64,000 nucleotides of DNA, taken from contig JASGKG010000001.1 in the NCBI GenBank assembly GCA_047600805.1, forward strand, positions 496,001-560,000, read 5' to 3'. Positions within the stretch are counted from its first letter, which is position 1. Each line of letters starts with the position of its first letter. Made by a program: the position numbers and the translations under genes. Under the pieces are notes generated by a model, which worked only from the letters and a program-made list of their open reading frames with translations, made no database searches and was not told the origin of the DNA. This stretch comes from JADKHC01 sp047600805 (GTDB taxonomy: Bacteria > Verrucomicrobiota > Verrucomicrobiia > Opitutales > Opitutaceae). Positions 18,297 to 28,052 of this stretch are shown one piece after another.

Positions 18297-18423
18297 GCGA
18301 GAAGAGGTCAGCGACTTCGGCGGGTTGTCAAATTTCTCCGCAGATTCCTGTCACAAGTGGAGAATTTTTCGGTAAATTAGTATAGCTGTAGATCAGTTTC
18401 CCGGTTCATCAACCCTCTTCAAC

Positions 18424-19728
18424 ATGTCGCTCCCCAATCCGGTTATCGTTATTCCAGGCATCACTGCGTCCGACCTCCGCGACGAATATTCGACAGAGAC
18501 CGAGCGCATCTGGTCGCTGCTGAGCAAGCAATACGAGCGCGTCTATCTTCACCCCGACAATGTTCGTTACGAGGCTCGCCAACCGGCGATCGTGCGGCCG
18601 GATCGTGTCTGGGGCGTTGTCTACACCGAGCTGGTTGAGGAACTCCGTCACGAGTTGACGCAACGGGCTGATCAACCCGTCCCGGTGTATCCCTTCGCGT
18701 ATGACTGGCGGCAGCCGCTGCGCATGACGGACGCGCATCTGGAGCGTTTTATCGACGAAGTCATCGAGCGCACCAAGCTGATGCCGCACTACTACCGAGA
18801 CGGTTATGCTGACCGGCTCCAGGTAGACTTGGTGGGACACTCAATGGGCGGATTGATCATCGCAGGCTATTTGAAGCGGATGGGGGTGAAGGCCCGCATC
18901 GGCAAAGTGGCGACGCTGGGCACGCCTTTTCGGGGATCGCACGAAGCGGTGGCTCGCGTTGCTACCGGTTTGGATCGTCTCGGGATCGAGCCTTCACCGT
19001 CGCGCGAACGTGAAGCTGCGCGCATCACGCCGGCGCTTTATCACCTCGTGCCGCACTACGAAGGCGCTGTCGTTGGTCCCGAGGGAACAAACACTGATCT
19101 TTTTCAGCCGTCGAGCTGGCAGGCTTCGGTGCCGATGAGCGTGGCGCAATACGTGCGGCTTTACAGCGTCATGCTCAACCGCACCCCTGAGCAGATCCAA
19201 GAAGCTGCTGCCATCCTTTTCGCTACCATGCTGGCCGATTCCAGAGAATATCTTCAGAACATCGAGACTATGGACCTGGCGGAAACGTCGCTGGGGGCGA
19301 AGGAAAATTGGCTCTGTGTGATCGGTGTAGGAGAGAAAACGCGTGTGCGAACCCGCATCGTTATCGAAAACGGAGCTCAATGGTTTGACCTCGACCGTCC
19401 GGAAGATGTCACGAACCAATGGCCTGACGGACCCGCAAAAACCGATACGGGTGACAGCACGGTGCCTTATCTCGGCGCGAAACCCGCTTTCCTCGACACC
19501 GCCAATCTCGTTTGTGTTTGCAAACGCGATTACGCCTGGACCGAAGTGGGGGATCGTGCGCTGGCGCAGTTTGGCGGACTCCACGGCGCATTGCCGGTGA
19601 TGAATCTCAATCACCGTTTGCTCGCCTCGCATTTTCTCGGCGCCGCGATTGGCGATCTCTGGGGCCGCACGCCCCCGGATCTGGACGGTGCTTGGGAACC
19701 GCCGCTTAAAGGCATCCAGCCGAAATAG
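18424..19728 (+). CDS. LCAT-like alpha/beta hydrolase (lipase/acyltransferase)
   Basis: 434 residues. The N-terminus PVIVIPGITASDLRDE and the nucleophile elbow LVGHSMGGLIIAGYL (Ser140) fit the lecithin:cholesterol acyltransferase/PGAP1-like branch of alpha/beta hydrolases. VYPFAYDWRQPL is the LCAT-type lid-adjacent segment. TGDSTVPYLGAKPAF probably supplies the catalytic aspartate, and the region around MNLNHRLL the histidine. There is no signal peptide, so it probably acts in the cytoplasm or at the inner leaflet. The substrate is unknown. It faces the cardiolipin synthase-like gene tail to tail with 39 bp between. Confidence 0.8.
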   Translation: MSLPNPVIVIPGITASDLRDEYSTETERIWSLLSKQYERVYLHPDNVRYEARQPAIVRPDRVWGVVYTELVEELRHELTQRADQPVPVYPFAYDWRQPLRMTDAHLERFIDEVIERTKLMPHYYRDGYADRLQVDLVGHSMGGLIIAGYLKRMGVKARIGKVATLGTPFRGSHEAVARVATGLDRLGIEPSPSREREAARITPALYHLVPHYEGAVVGPEGTNTDLFQPSSWQASVPMSVAQYVRLYSVMLNRTPEQIQEAAAILFATMLADSREYLQNIETMDLAETSLGAKENWLCVIGVGEKTRVRTRIVIENGAQWFDLDRPEDVTNQWPDGPAKTDTGDSTVPYLGAKPAFLDTANLVCVCKRDYAWTEVGDRALAQFGGLHGALPVMNLNHRLLASHFLGAAIGDLWGRTPPDLDGAWEPPLKGIQPK

Positions 19729-19767
19729 AAGTTCCTGCAGAACGATCTGTGTCGGCAGTATCCTGCT

Positions 19768-21204
19768 TTATAAAAGCGGAGCCAACAACCGGCTGAGATC
19801 TTCCAAGACGTTTCCAACAACGCGGAATTTTTTGCGACGCTCCTTTTTTGGCTCTCGACACGAGTTGAGTAAATCTCGCGCCCAAGCTTTCATCGCGGCG
19901 ACATCGCTTTCCGAATACAGCAAAACGCCGATTTCGAAATTCACGAAAAGGCTGCGCAGGTCAAAGTTCGCGGAGCCGAGCATGCCAATGCGTTCGTCGA
20001 TGAGGATCGCTTTGCTGTGCATCATTCCCGGCCCAAAATTCATGACGCGTGCACCCGCTTGCTGGAGTTCGCGCAGATAATGGCGGCGGGCGAAATCCGT
20101 GATCGGGTGATTCGAGCGAGCTGGCACTATTACTACCACTTCGATACCCGCGCGAGCCTTCACCATCAGAGAGCGGAAAACCACCTCGTCAGGAATAAAG
20201 TACGGCGTAATGATCCAGATGCTGGTCCGCGCTTCTTGAATCATTGAAATGATTCCTTCGTAAAGCGGATCGCCGTGCACGTCCGGACCACTCACCACGA
20301 CTTGCATGGAACTGTTGCCCTCGGGACGGCGCGCTTCCGGAATGTTTTCTTTATGCAGCCGATCCAACGATTGCCGGCTGGCAAACGCCCAATCAGCCAG
20401 AAACACCTCGTTCAGGAGCGCCGCGCACGGCCCGCTGATGACAGCGCCGAAATCGCGCCAACGTTTTCGCCACGGCGTGGGTCCCATGTATTCGCGGGCG
20501 AGATTGTGACCTCCGACGATGGCCGTGTGCTGGTCGAAAACCGCGATTTTGCGGTGATTTCGCAGATTCGCCGACCGTCGAAAACTGAGCGGCAACACCG
20601 GCAAAAACGTCGCGACTTCGCCTCCCGCTTCGCGCAACGGTTTCACAAACCCGTGCCGGCTGAACATACAGCCCACCGCGTCGAGCAGTAGCCGCACCTT
20701 GACTCCTTCGCGCGCCCGCGAGGCAAGCAGGCGCACGAGCTTTTTGCCCGTTTCGTCACGGCCCAATATAAACGTGGTGATATGAATCGAGTGTTTAGCT
20801 TCACGGATTTGCTGTGAGAGCAAGGTGAACATCTCTTCCCCCGAAGCGACGAGCTCGACCTTGTTCCCGCCAGTCGGCGGGCAGGCTCCGCTGGCGTTGA
20901 TCGTTTGGACGGTGGGCAAAAGTTGACCGGTGATGTCGAAAGGAGGCGTGCTGCCGTCGAGCGTGGGCGAAATGAGTGATTTCCGCGCGATCAGACGCTG
21001 CAATTTTCTTCCGCCGAACAAAAGGTACAGCGGAACGCCGACGTAAGGGACAAGAACGATGACCAACAGCCACGCTACCGTGTTGCCGGGCTGACGTTTT
21101 TCGGCCAAAAGCCGGGCCACCAAAAAGAAAGCCAGCAGAAAGCCGCCGATTGTGAAAAGGTGCGGCAGCACCGGATGATCCACAAGATTACGTAGAAGGT
21201 CCAT
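19768..21204 (-). CDS. cls: Cardiolipin synthase (phospholipase D family)
   Basis: 478 residues. Two N-terminal membrane helices (VLPHLFTIGGFLLAFFLVA and VAWLLVIVLVPYVGVPLYLL) precede two HKD motifs: HRKIAVFD in the first half and HSKAILID in the second, each followed by the usual GGHN or GSAN element. This is the bacterial Cls arrangement, which joins two phosphatidylglycerols or related lipids at the inner membrane. The open frame continues upstream to 21627, but that extension runs backwards through tRNA-Tyr and is not credible. The ATG at 21204 (MDLLRNLVDHP) is the natural start. Confidence 0.9.
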   Translation of the reverse strand: MDLLRNLVDHPVLPHLFTIGGFLLAFFLVARLLAEKRQPGNTVAWLLVIVLVPYVGVPLYLLFGGRKLQRLIARKSLISPTLDGSTPPFDITGQLLPTVQTINASGACPPTGGNKVELVASGEEMFTLLSQQIREAKHSIHITTFILGRDETGKKLVRLLASRAREGVKVRLLLDAVGCMFSRHGFVKPLREAGGEVATFLPVLPLSFRRSANLRNHRKIAVFDQHTAIVGGHNLAREYMGPTPWRKRWRDFGAVISGPCAALLNEVFLADWAFASRQSLDRLHKENIPEARRPEGNSSMQVVVSGPDVHGDPLYEGIISMIQEARTSIWIITPYFIPDEVVFRSLMVKARAGIEVVVIVPARSNHPITDFARRHYLRELQQAGARVMNFGPGMMHSKAILIDERIGMLGSANFDLRSLFVNFEIGVLLYSESDVAAMKAWARDLLNSCREPKKERRKKFRVVGNVLEDLSRLLAPLL

Positions 21205-21336
21205 GCCGTTGTGGGGGAGGGTGGTTGCGGTGGAAGCGTTTGGCAAGCCAGCGCCTATTTTCCCAGCTAAATGGAAATCCTTTGAAAAAAACCTTGAACT
21301 CCGGGCTGCGAGTCGCGAATTTGCGCGCTCCTTTTT

Positions 21337-21403
<67 letters not shown>

Positions 21404-21422
<19 letters not shown>

Positions 21423-21620
21423 CTCTCAAGGCGGAGAGGGTCGGGCCAGCAAAATACGCCGCAGCCACATAAAGCGTTGCGGAGATGGATGAGAACCAAG
21501 GTTCGACGGAGCGAGCAAAGCGAGCGGAGAAGGGGCGCGCTGAAAGCGCGAGTGCGCAGCACCGGCCTGAAAGGCCGCCAATCCATCTCCTACCACCACT
21601 CTCAAGGCGGAGAGGGTCGG
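21404..21620 (+). repeat. Tandem duplication starting in the tRNA-Tyr 3' end
   Basis: A 41-bp stretch beginning in the tRNA T arm (21404-21444) recurs without mismatch at 21580-21620. Beyond it the similarity continues with small differences (GTTGCGGAGATGGATGAGAA near 21475 against GTTGCGGAGAGGAATGAGAA near 21652). The unit is therefore about 176 bp, present roughly twice and partly diverged. The first unit also holds GC-rich inverted pieces (GCGCGCTGAAAGCGCG, CCGGCCTGAAAGGCCG). It carries no gene. Confidence 0.85.
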
Positions 21621-21990
21621 CCAGCAAGACATCTCGAAGCTGCGTATAAACGTTGCGGAGAGGAATGAGAACCCAAGTGTCAGGCTACTCGCCACGCGAG
21701 CGGGGAAGAAGCCGCAGCGAAAGATCCCGAAGCCCGTATTGGCCATCATCGCCTTTCAGCGCTTTCCACATCAGAACCTCATCCTAGTGGACACCTTTGG
21801 GGCGTTGGCTTGCGGAGAGTTAGTTGCACCACAAGTACGTCATTTGCTGATGGGCAGTCGGTTGACTAATGGCACCTTCGCCTGCTGAATACGGGCTGAT
21901 GTTCTACCAGTTTAGAATACTTATCTTTGCCGCACTTGTCGTTGCGGGGACTCTTCAAAGGCACGTGTTGGCTGGAATTTTCCGAGGGCT

Positions 21991-22707
21991 ATGACGAACC
22001 AGCGTAGTGCTCCACTTCTCCGGGAGATATGGCGCCGTCTGACCGTCGGTTTGTGGCTGAAGGCTTTTGGCATCCCTGGTTTTATCGCCGTTTTCTTCTT
22101 GGGGTACTTTTTGATTCTGAACTCCCCGCTGTTTGAGGTGACGACCATGCCTTCGACCTGGCTGGATCGTTGCATTCCGTACTTTCCCGGAGCCTGGGTT
22201 CTTTACGTCTCGCTTTGGTTCTACGTGCAGATTCCGCCGCTGTTGGTCGACAGTCGCCGCGAGCTGTTCTTGTACGGTGCCGTCGCCGCGCTGGTGAGTC
22301 TCGTTGGGTTTGCTTTTTTTGTATTTTGGCCGACGGCAGTGCCGGTCGTCGCGGTCGACGATCAGGGGACCTTGGCCGGTATACGAGGCTTGGATACAAC
22401 GGGAAACTCCTGCCCGTCACTGCATGTGGCTTTTTCCGTGTTTACGGCGGTATGGATCGAGGAACAACTTCGTAGGAGCGCGCGTTTTGGTTGGCTGCGC
22501 TGGGTGAACTTCGTTTGGTGCCTAGGAATCGTTTACTCCACCCTGGGAACAAAACAACATGTGTTCCTCGACGTGCTTCCTGGTGCGCTCTTGGGCATGG
22601 CGGGTGGTTGGCTCGACTCTTTTTTGAGCAGACGCATCCGCGTGGCGGTCACAGACAATGCGCTGCCTGGACTGTCTCAGATCAGTCCGGCGGCGCGGAA
22701 GCTGTAG
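21991..22707 (+). CDS. PAP2/AUR1-like membrane phosphatase or phosphotransferase
   Basis: 238 residues with about six membrane helices. GNSCPSLHVAFSVF and GTKQHVFLDVLPGALLG correspond to the second and third signature motifs of the PAP2 superfamily, whose histidines and aspartate act on lipid phosphates. The order of helices (motifs near the C-terminus, no clear KxxxxxxRP motif) recalls the inositol phosphorylceramide synthase-like branch. The substrate is unknown. Its 3' end overlaps the convergent radC gene by 31 bp. Confidence 0.78.
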   Translation: MTNQRSAPLLREIWRRLTVGLWLKAFGIPGFIAVFFLGYFLILNSPLFEVTTMPSTWLDRCIPYFPGAWVLYVSLWFYVQIPPLLVDSRRELFLYGAVAALVSLVGFAFFVFWPTAVPVVAVDDQGTLAGIRGLDTTGNSCPSLHVAFSVFTAVWIEEQLRRSARFGWLRWVNFVWCLGIVYSTLGTKQHVFLDVLPGALLGMAGGWLDSFLSRRIRVAVTDNALPGLSQISPAARKL

Positions 22708-23408
22708 TGTCCCACTCCGGTCGGATCGCGAGAGGGAAGGCCGATGATCACGTGATCGAGAAAGTCGATGCCGACAGTTTTGGCGGCTTCGCGAAGTTGT
22801 CGGGTGACATTGACGTCAGCCGAGCTCGGCGTCGGATCACCTGACGGATGGTTGTGCACGCAAATGACGGCGAGCGCGCCTTCTCGGATCGCCTCGCGGA
22901 AAACTTCCCTTGGATGAACGAGACTGCTTGATGCGGTGCCGGACGTGACTTCGACGCATTTGAGCAGCCGGTTCTTCCGATTCAAACACAAGACCCAAAA
23001 CTTCTCGACTGGGAGGCCAGCAGCGATCGGTGCGAAATAGGCGGCGACGAGTTCTGCGCTTTCCAACAATGGCGCGTCGCCGGCTTGCTGTCCGAGGACG
23101 CGACGGGCGATTTCCATTACGGTGACGAGTTGGAGCGCCTTCACCCGACCGATGCCTTTGAGGCGGCGGAAGTCGGCGTCTTTCCACGAGATCAAGCCCG
23201 CGAGAGAACCGGCTTCAGAGATGAGACGTGTGGCCAGCGTGAGCACGTCGCAGCCTTTTGTGCCGCTGCGCAGAAGCATGGCGAGCAACTCGGTGTCGCT
23301 GAGTGCGGCCGCGCCGTGCTTTTCCAACCGTTCCTGTGGACGTTCGCCCACGGCCAGTTCTTTAAGTCGATTCGCCTCCCGATAAACGGCTGTTGCGGCC
23401 TCGTTCAT
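22677..23408 (-). CDS. radC: RadC-family JAB/MPN-domain protein
   Basis: 243 residues. The N-terminal part has a UPF0758 helix-hairpin-helix region (LSDTELLAMLLRSGTKG, RRLKGIGRVKALQL). The C-terminal part has the JAMM metal motif VHNHPSGDPTPSSADV with an upstream glutamate in EAIREGAL. RadC proteins are widespread, and a direct DNA-repair role is doubtful despite the name. I chose the ATG at 23408 (MNEAATAVYREA). The longer frame from the GTG at 23477 would start inside the terminator of the neighbouring ppiC gene. Confidence 0.88.
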   Translation of the reverse strand: MNEAATAVYREANRLKELAVGERPQERLEKHGAAALSDTELLAMLLRSGTKGCDVLTLATRLISEAGSLAGLISWKDADFRRLKGIGRVKALQLVTVMEIARRVLGQQAGDAPLLESAELVAAYFAPIAAGLPVEKFWVLCLNRKNRLLKCVEVTSGTASSSLVHPREVFREAIREGALAVICVHNHPSGDPTPSSADVNVTRQLREAAKTVGIDFLDHVIIGLPSRDPTGVGHYSFRAAGLI

Positions 23409-23460
23409 GGGGGCGACGTTGAAGACGTTACGCGGCGTCCGCAACCTTTCTCTGTCGGTA

Positions 23461-23489
23461 AATAAAAAGGCCGGCACCTGGCCGGCCTT
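23461..23489 (-). terminator. Rho-independent terminator after the PPIase gene
   Basis: On the minus strand, AAGGCCGG, a 7-base loop and CCGGCCTT form a perfect 8-bp stem followed by TTTATTT, about 20 bases after the stop of the gene at 23512-24552. Confidence 0.85.
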
Positions 23490-23511
23490 GGAAAATCGCG
23501 AGCTGAGCCGC

Positions 23512-24552
23512 TTAGTAGTGCTTCACGTAACCGTTGCGACGGAGGCGTTCGAGCCAGCGTTCCTGGCTGACGCGGGCCATCTGCTGAACGAGAATGCGTT
23601 CGATTTCGTCGCGCACTTCGTCGATCGGTTGAACGCCGGCGAAGCGGCGATCTTCGACATAAAGGAGGAAGGCGCCTTCGGGCATGATGATCGGTTTGGT
23701 GACTTCGCCCTTGGCGAGTTGGAAAAGCGGGTCGCTGAGCTCGGGTTTGAGATCGGAGCGTTTCTGCCAGCCCCAGTCGCCACCTTTGGAGCGGCGGGTG
23801 TCCTGGCTGACTTCCTTGGCGATATCTTCGAATTTTTCGCCGTTCTTCATGCGATTGAGAACGATGTTCGCCTTGTCGGTGAGGGCTTGATCGGTTTCGC
23901 CTTCTTCGCGGCGGAATTGGATGAGGCGGAGGTGCACGCCGTCTTCACGGAAGAATTTGTCTTTGTTTTCGTTGTAGTAGGTCTCGACCTTCACCGGGCT
24001 GACGATGCTCTGGCTTTTGCGCTGCTGCTGGCGCATGTAACCGTAGATCATGTCTTCTTCGACTTCCTTGCGGTAGTCGCGCATGGTTTTGCCGCGGCTG
24101 CGCAGGTAGCCGAGGAACTTCGAGCGATCGTTGTCGAATTGCGTGATGAGAATTTCGGAAATCTGGTTGTCGATATAGCTGGCGGGAATCTGCTTCTTCG
24201 GCTCGCCGTCTTTTTCCTTGTAGAATTCCTTCACGATGAGGACGCGGTCGATGAGGTTTTGGACGATGTCGTCCTGAAGAGCCTCAATGCGCTGGTTAAA
24301 CTCCTGCTCGTTCTTCGCGGTTCTTTGAATTTCCGGCACGAGCGGCGCGATCTCGCGGCGAATATCGTCGACTGTGATAATTTTGTCCTCGGCCACCGCA
24401 GCAATGCCGTTCGCGAAGCGCAACTCAAGACGATCGCCCGCAGAAGTGGGCGGAGGCGTTTGTCCGTAAGCGGACGCGACGAGGGCAGTGACGGCACAAA
24501 CTTTGGCGAGCAAAGAAACGGCGTGGGGAAGCGGGCGGAAGCCGGGCATCAT
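23512..24552 (-). CDS. SurA/PpiC-like periplasmic peptidyl-prolyl isomerase
   Basis: 346 residues with a signal peptide (LLAKVCAVTALVASAYG). A SurA N-terminal-like helical chaperone region (AEDKIITVDDIRREI, LQDDIVQNLIDRVLIVKEF) is followed by a parvulin-type rotamase domain (EDGVHLRLIQFRREEGE, FEDIAKEVSQDTRRSKGGDW, LAKGEVTKPIIMPEGAFLLY). It probably assists folding of outer-membrane proteins, which fits a genome with TonB receptors. Its start overlaps the mfd stop, and the terminator at 23461-23489 ends the run. Confidence 0.88.
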   Translation of the reverse strand: MMPGFRPLPHAVSLLAKVCAVTALVASAYGQTPPPTSAGDRLELRFANGIAAVAEDKIITVDDIRREIAPLVPEIQRTAKNEQEFNQRIEALQDDIVQNLIDRVLIVKEFYKEKDGEPKKQIPASYIDNQISEILITQFDNDRSKFLGYLRSRGKTMRDYRKEVEEDMIYGYMRQQQRKSQSIVSPVKVETYYNENKDKFFREDGVHLRLIQFRREEGETDQALTDKANIVLNRMKNGEKFEDIAKEVSQDTRRSKGGDWGWQKRSDLKPELSDPLFQLAKGEVTKPIIMPEGAFLLYVEDRRFAGVQPIDEVRDEIERILVQQMARVSQERWLERLRRNGYVKHY

Positions 24553-27500
24553 GGATTGGGCAGATTGGTCAGGAACGAAAGGATTTCACGCAAACGTAGA
24601 AGGGGCTTCGGGGCGGTCAACCTTGGAAACCGGGTACCGACCATCACGAAATCGTCGCGCCGGTTGGTGTTGCGGAGGCACTTGAGACGCGACGACTCTG
24701 TTTCGACGGACAGCACATTCTTTTGTTCCGCCTTTATGCGGATCTCCGTGATGAGCAGCAAGGCCCGAACTTCGTCCCCGAACTTGCCAAACCGGTCGCG
24801 CAGGTCGTTTTCGATCTCCTTGAGCTTCGTGGGGGAGTCGGCGAGGGCCAGTTTCCGGTAAAAATCGATGCGAAGCCGGGTTTCGGCGATGTAAGAAGCC
24901 GGAATGCGGGCCTGAATCTTGGCGACTTCGACTGCACCAGCAGCTTCGTTTTCGGCGTCACGGACCGCGGTGTAACTGTCTTCGTATTTCCGCCGAGCCC
25001 CAGCGTCGGGCTCACCTTCCCCCACGTAAACGAAGTCCAGCTTTACGCTCGCGCGGATTACGGCAGCGGATTTTTCACCTTTCAACCGCGCAACGGACTG
25101 GCGCAAAAGCTGGCAATAAAGCTCAAAACCGACGCCGACGATGTGGCCGCTCTGCTCCGCGCCGAGCAGGTTGCCGGCACCGCGAAGTTCCAGATCGCGC
25201 ATCGCAATACGGAAACCGGCGCCGAGCTGATTGTGCGTGCGAAGGGCGTTGAGGCGCTGGCGGGCAACTTCCATCAGGCGGGTGTGCCGGTGGAGCAGCA
25301 GGTACGCGTAAGCTTGGTGTTTGAAACGGCCGACGCGTCCGCGAAGTTGGTAAAGTTGAGAAAGCCCGAAACGGTCCGCACCCTCGATAATGATCGTGTT
25401 GCAGTTCGGGATATCGAGGCCGCTCTCGATGATGGTGGTGCAAACGAGCAGGTGATATTTGCCCGCAACGAAGTCGGTCATCACGTGCTCAAGCTCGCGG
25501 TCTTCCATTTTGCCGTGACCGACGCCAATCGAAAGCTCAGGCAGCATTTCGCGGAGTCGCGCCGCCACGAGATCGATGGTCTGAACGCGATTGTGAAGAT
25601 AAAAGACCTGCCCGCCGCGGCGAATTTCGTGGCGAACGGCGTCGACGATCACCTTTTCGTCGTAGGTCTTGACGATGGTTTGGATCGGGTGGCGATTGGT
25701 CGGCGCGGTTTCGATCACGCTCATGTCGCGGGCGCCGGTGAGCGCCATGTAGAGCGTGCGCGGAATCGGCGTTGCGCTCATCGAAAGAACGTCGACCGTC
25801 GCGCGCATGGCTTTGAAACGCTCCTTGTGCTTCACGCCGAAACGCTGCTCCTCGTCGATCACGACCAAGCCGAGCTCCTTGAACTTAACATCTGCCTGCA
25901 ACAACCGGTGCGTACCGACAAGAATGTCGACTTGGCCGGCGGCGGTGGCGGCGAGGATTTTGGTTTGCTCGGCTTTGGTGCGGAACCGGCTGACCATTTC
26001 AATCGCGATCGGGTAACCAGCCATGCGCTCGCGAAACGTGTTGAGATGCTGCTGGGCGAGCACAGTGGTCGGCACGAGCACGGCGACTTGGCGTCCACCT
26101 TGCACGGCCTTGAAGGCGGCGCGAATGGCGACTTCGGTTTTTCCGTAGCCGACGTCGCCGCAGATCAACCGGTCCATCGGTCGCGCGCGCTCGAGGTCGG
26201 CCTTGGTTTCCTCGATGGCGCGAAGTTGGTCGCGCGTTTCGGTAAACGGGAACGCGGCCTCAAATTCCTTCTGCCAAGTGGTATCGGGCGGGAACGCATG
26301 GCCGGATTGAGCTTCGCGCAGCGCGTGAATGCGCAACAGATCGGCCGCGAGGTCGATCGTGGCTCGCTCGGCGGCCTGGCGTGCTTTTTCCCAGCGATTC
26401 GAGCCGATGCGGCCAAGTTGCGGACGCGTTTTGCTGAGGCCGACGTAACGCGAAATCAGATGCGATTCTTGGAGCGGAACGTGAAGTGTGACGTGATCGT
26501 CGAATTCCAGCGAGATGACTTCGCGCATGCCGCCGGCGTAATCGACTTTCGTCAGGCCGCGATAGAGCGCGATGCCGTGCTGCAGGTGCACGACGAAATC
26601 GCCTTCGACCAACTCGGAGAAATCGAGCAACTGGTCGATCTGCGCGCGCTGGGCGATCGCGCGGCGATTGCCGATAGGGCGGCGTTGGCGTTGGCGACCG
26701 AAGAGTTCGGTTTCGGTGACGACGACCAGGCCGGAGGTCAGAGGTCGGAGGTCGGATGCCGGAGGTCGGCTGTCGGAAGGAGCGTCGTCGGCTGAGCGGT
26801 GCGTGAGCCGAAAACCCTCGTTCAGCGTGCCGCGCAGGAAGCGCGGTTTGAGGGACTTCAGTTTCGAATCGGCCTCGAGGATTTCTTTCGCACGTTGCTC
26901 TTCTCCTTCTTTGGTGACGACGAAGTAAATTTCATAGCCCTCCTTTTTCCATCTGGCGACTTGGTGGAGAAAGCGCTGACGAGCCTCCTCTTCAACCTGC
27001 AGGCGTTCCTGGGCGACGAGCGCGTCTTCGGGATAATTGCGATGGTGCACCATGCTTTCGGTGTCCCACGTTGTGTCGGTCTGAGGTGTTTCGAACAGCG
27101 CCGAGGCCTCGTCGAGATCGCTCACGCCAAAAGCCGCCGCGCATTTCGCGAGCAGTGGGCTCAAGCCGTCTTCGCCTTCTCGTGCAAACGTACTGAATTC
27201 TTCGTCCAGTGAAGCGGGTTCGACAAAGACGAGATGGGTGAGCGGCGTGAGATAATCCGAAATCCCGGTTTTGGATGGATCGAGTTTTAAGCGGGGCGTT
27301 GCCGAAATTGTGATCGCGTCGACTTTTTCGCCGGAGCGCTGCGTGACCGGGTCAAACGCGCGGATTTCTTCGATCTCGTCGCCAAAGAAATCGAGCCGGT
27401 AAGGCTGATTCGCCGTGATCGGGTAGACGTCGATGATTCCGCCGCGCACGGCATAGTGCCCAGGCGCTTCGCAAACGGCTTCGCTGTCGTAGTCGAGCGC

Positions 27501-27977
27501 GCAGAGTTTTTCGATCAGTCCTTGAAACGACTGCGATTGTCCGGGTTTCAGTTCGAGTTCGCGCGTGGCAAACGCCTCAAGCGCCGGCACGGCTTGGAGG
27601 AGGGCGGCGGGCGTCGTGGTCACGACAAGGGTGGGCAGGGCCGGTGCGTTGCCCGCCAGCGTGCGCGTGGCCCTCAGACGCGAGAGAACCGTTAAGCGGT
27701 CGGCGGAAGCGGCGAACGCCTCCCGCATGTCGCGATTCTCCGGCATCGATTCCGGCAGCACCAGCGCTTCGAGCGGACGCGGAGCGCCGCTGGCTTTGTG
27801 GAACAGCTCGATGTCCTCGGCGAGTTGCTCCGCCGTTTTCAATTCTTCGGCAATCACCACCCACACCTGCGCCGCGTGCGTGCGGGTGAGCTCACTGATC
27901 GCCATGCCCCGCGCCGGCGGGCAAACGCCAGTGATTTTGTGGCGCGCTAGGGCGAAAGTGGCGGGAGATCCAGACAT
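24549..27977 (-). CDS. mfd: Transcription-repair coupling factor Mfd
   Basis: 1142 residues. The N-terminal UvrB-like region includes YAVRGGIIDVYPITANQPYR and DFFGDEIEEIR. A RID/CarD-like RNA polymerase-binding domain follows (GDFVVHLQHGIALYRGL). The RecG-like translocase has Walker A in GDVGYGKTEVAIRAAF, the box DEEQ in LVVIDEEQRFGVKHKE and SATPIPRTLYMAL. The C-terminal region is the TRCF domain. Mfd removes stalled RNA polymerase and recruits UvrAB. An ATG at 27977 is preferred over a TTG at 27998. Inside the coding sequence, a low-complexity linker near residues 400-425 (SDSRPPASDLRPLTS) is unusual. Confidence 0.95.
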   Translation of the reverse strand: MSGSPATFALARHKITGVCPPARGMAISELTRTHAAQVWVVIAEELKTAEQLAEDIELFHKASGAPRPLEALVLPESMPENRDMREAFAASADRLTVLSRLRATRTLAGNAPALPTLVVTTTPAALLQAVPALEAFATRELELKPGQSQSFQGLIEKLCALDYDSEAVCEAPGHYAVRGGIIDVYPITANQPYRLDFFGDEIEEIRAFDPVTQRSGEKVDAITISATPRLKLDPSKTGISDYLTPLTHLVFVEPASLDEEFSTFAREGEDGLSPLLAKCAAAFGVSDLDEASALFETPQTDTTWDTESMVHHRNYPEDALVAQERLQVEEEARQRFLHQVARWKKEGYEIYFVVTKEGEEQRAKEILEADSKLKSLKPRFLRGTLNEGFRLTHRSADDAPSDSRPPASDLRPLTSGLVVVTETELFGRQRQRRPIGNRRAIAQRAQIDQLLDFSELVEGDFVVHLQHGIALYRGLTKVDYAGGMREVISLEFDDHVTLHVPLQESHLISRYVGLSKTRPQLGRIGSNRWEKARQAAERATIDLAADLLRIHALREAQSGHAFPPDTTWQKEFEAAFPFTETRDQLRAIEETKADLERARPMDRLICGDVGYGKTEVAIRAAFKAVQGGRQVAVLVPTTVLAQQHLNTFRERMAGYPIAIEMVSRFRTKAEQTKILAATAAGQVDILVGTHRLLQADVKFKELGLVVIDEEQRFGVKHKERFKAMRATVDVLSMSATPIPRTLYMALTGARDMSVIETAPTNRHPIQTIVKTYDEKVIVDAVRHEIRRGGQVFYLHNRVQTIDLVAARLREMLPELSIGVGHGKMEDRELEHVMTDFVAGKYHLLVCTTIIESGLDIPNCNTIIIEGADRFGLSQLYQLRGRVGRFKHQAYAYLLLHRHTRLMEVARQRLNALRTHNQLGAGFRIAMRDLELRGAGNLLGAEQSGHIVGVGFELYCQLLRQSVARLKGEKSAAVIRASVKLDFVYVGEGEPDAGARRKYEDSYTAVRDAENEAAGAVEVAKIQARIPASYIAETRLRIDFYRKLALADSPTKLKEIENDLRDRFGKFGDEVRALLLITEIRIKAEQKNVLSVETESSRLKCLRNTNRRDDFVMVGTRFPRLTAPKPLLRLREILSFLTNLPNP

Positions 27978-28052
27978 GGCCGAAGGGACATTACGCAATC
28001 ACAGAAGCGCGAGAGCGCAATACCGACGCGGCCCGCACGACAGGATGGCGGT

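Noticed and set aside
24723..26795. Open frame of 690 codons on the plus strand opposite mfd
   Set aside because: It lies entirely inside mfd on the other strand. High GC and codon bias create such frames. No motif or start signal supports it.
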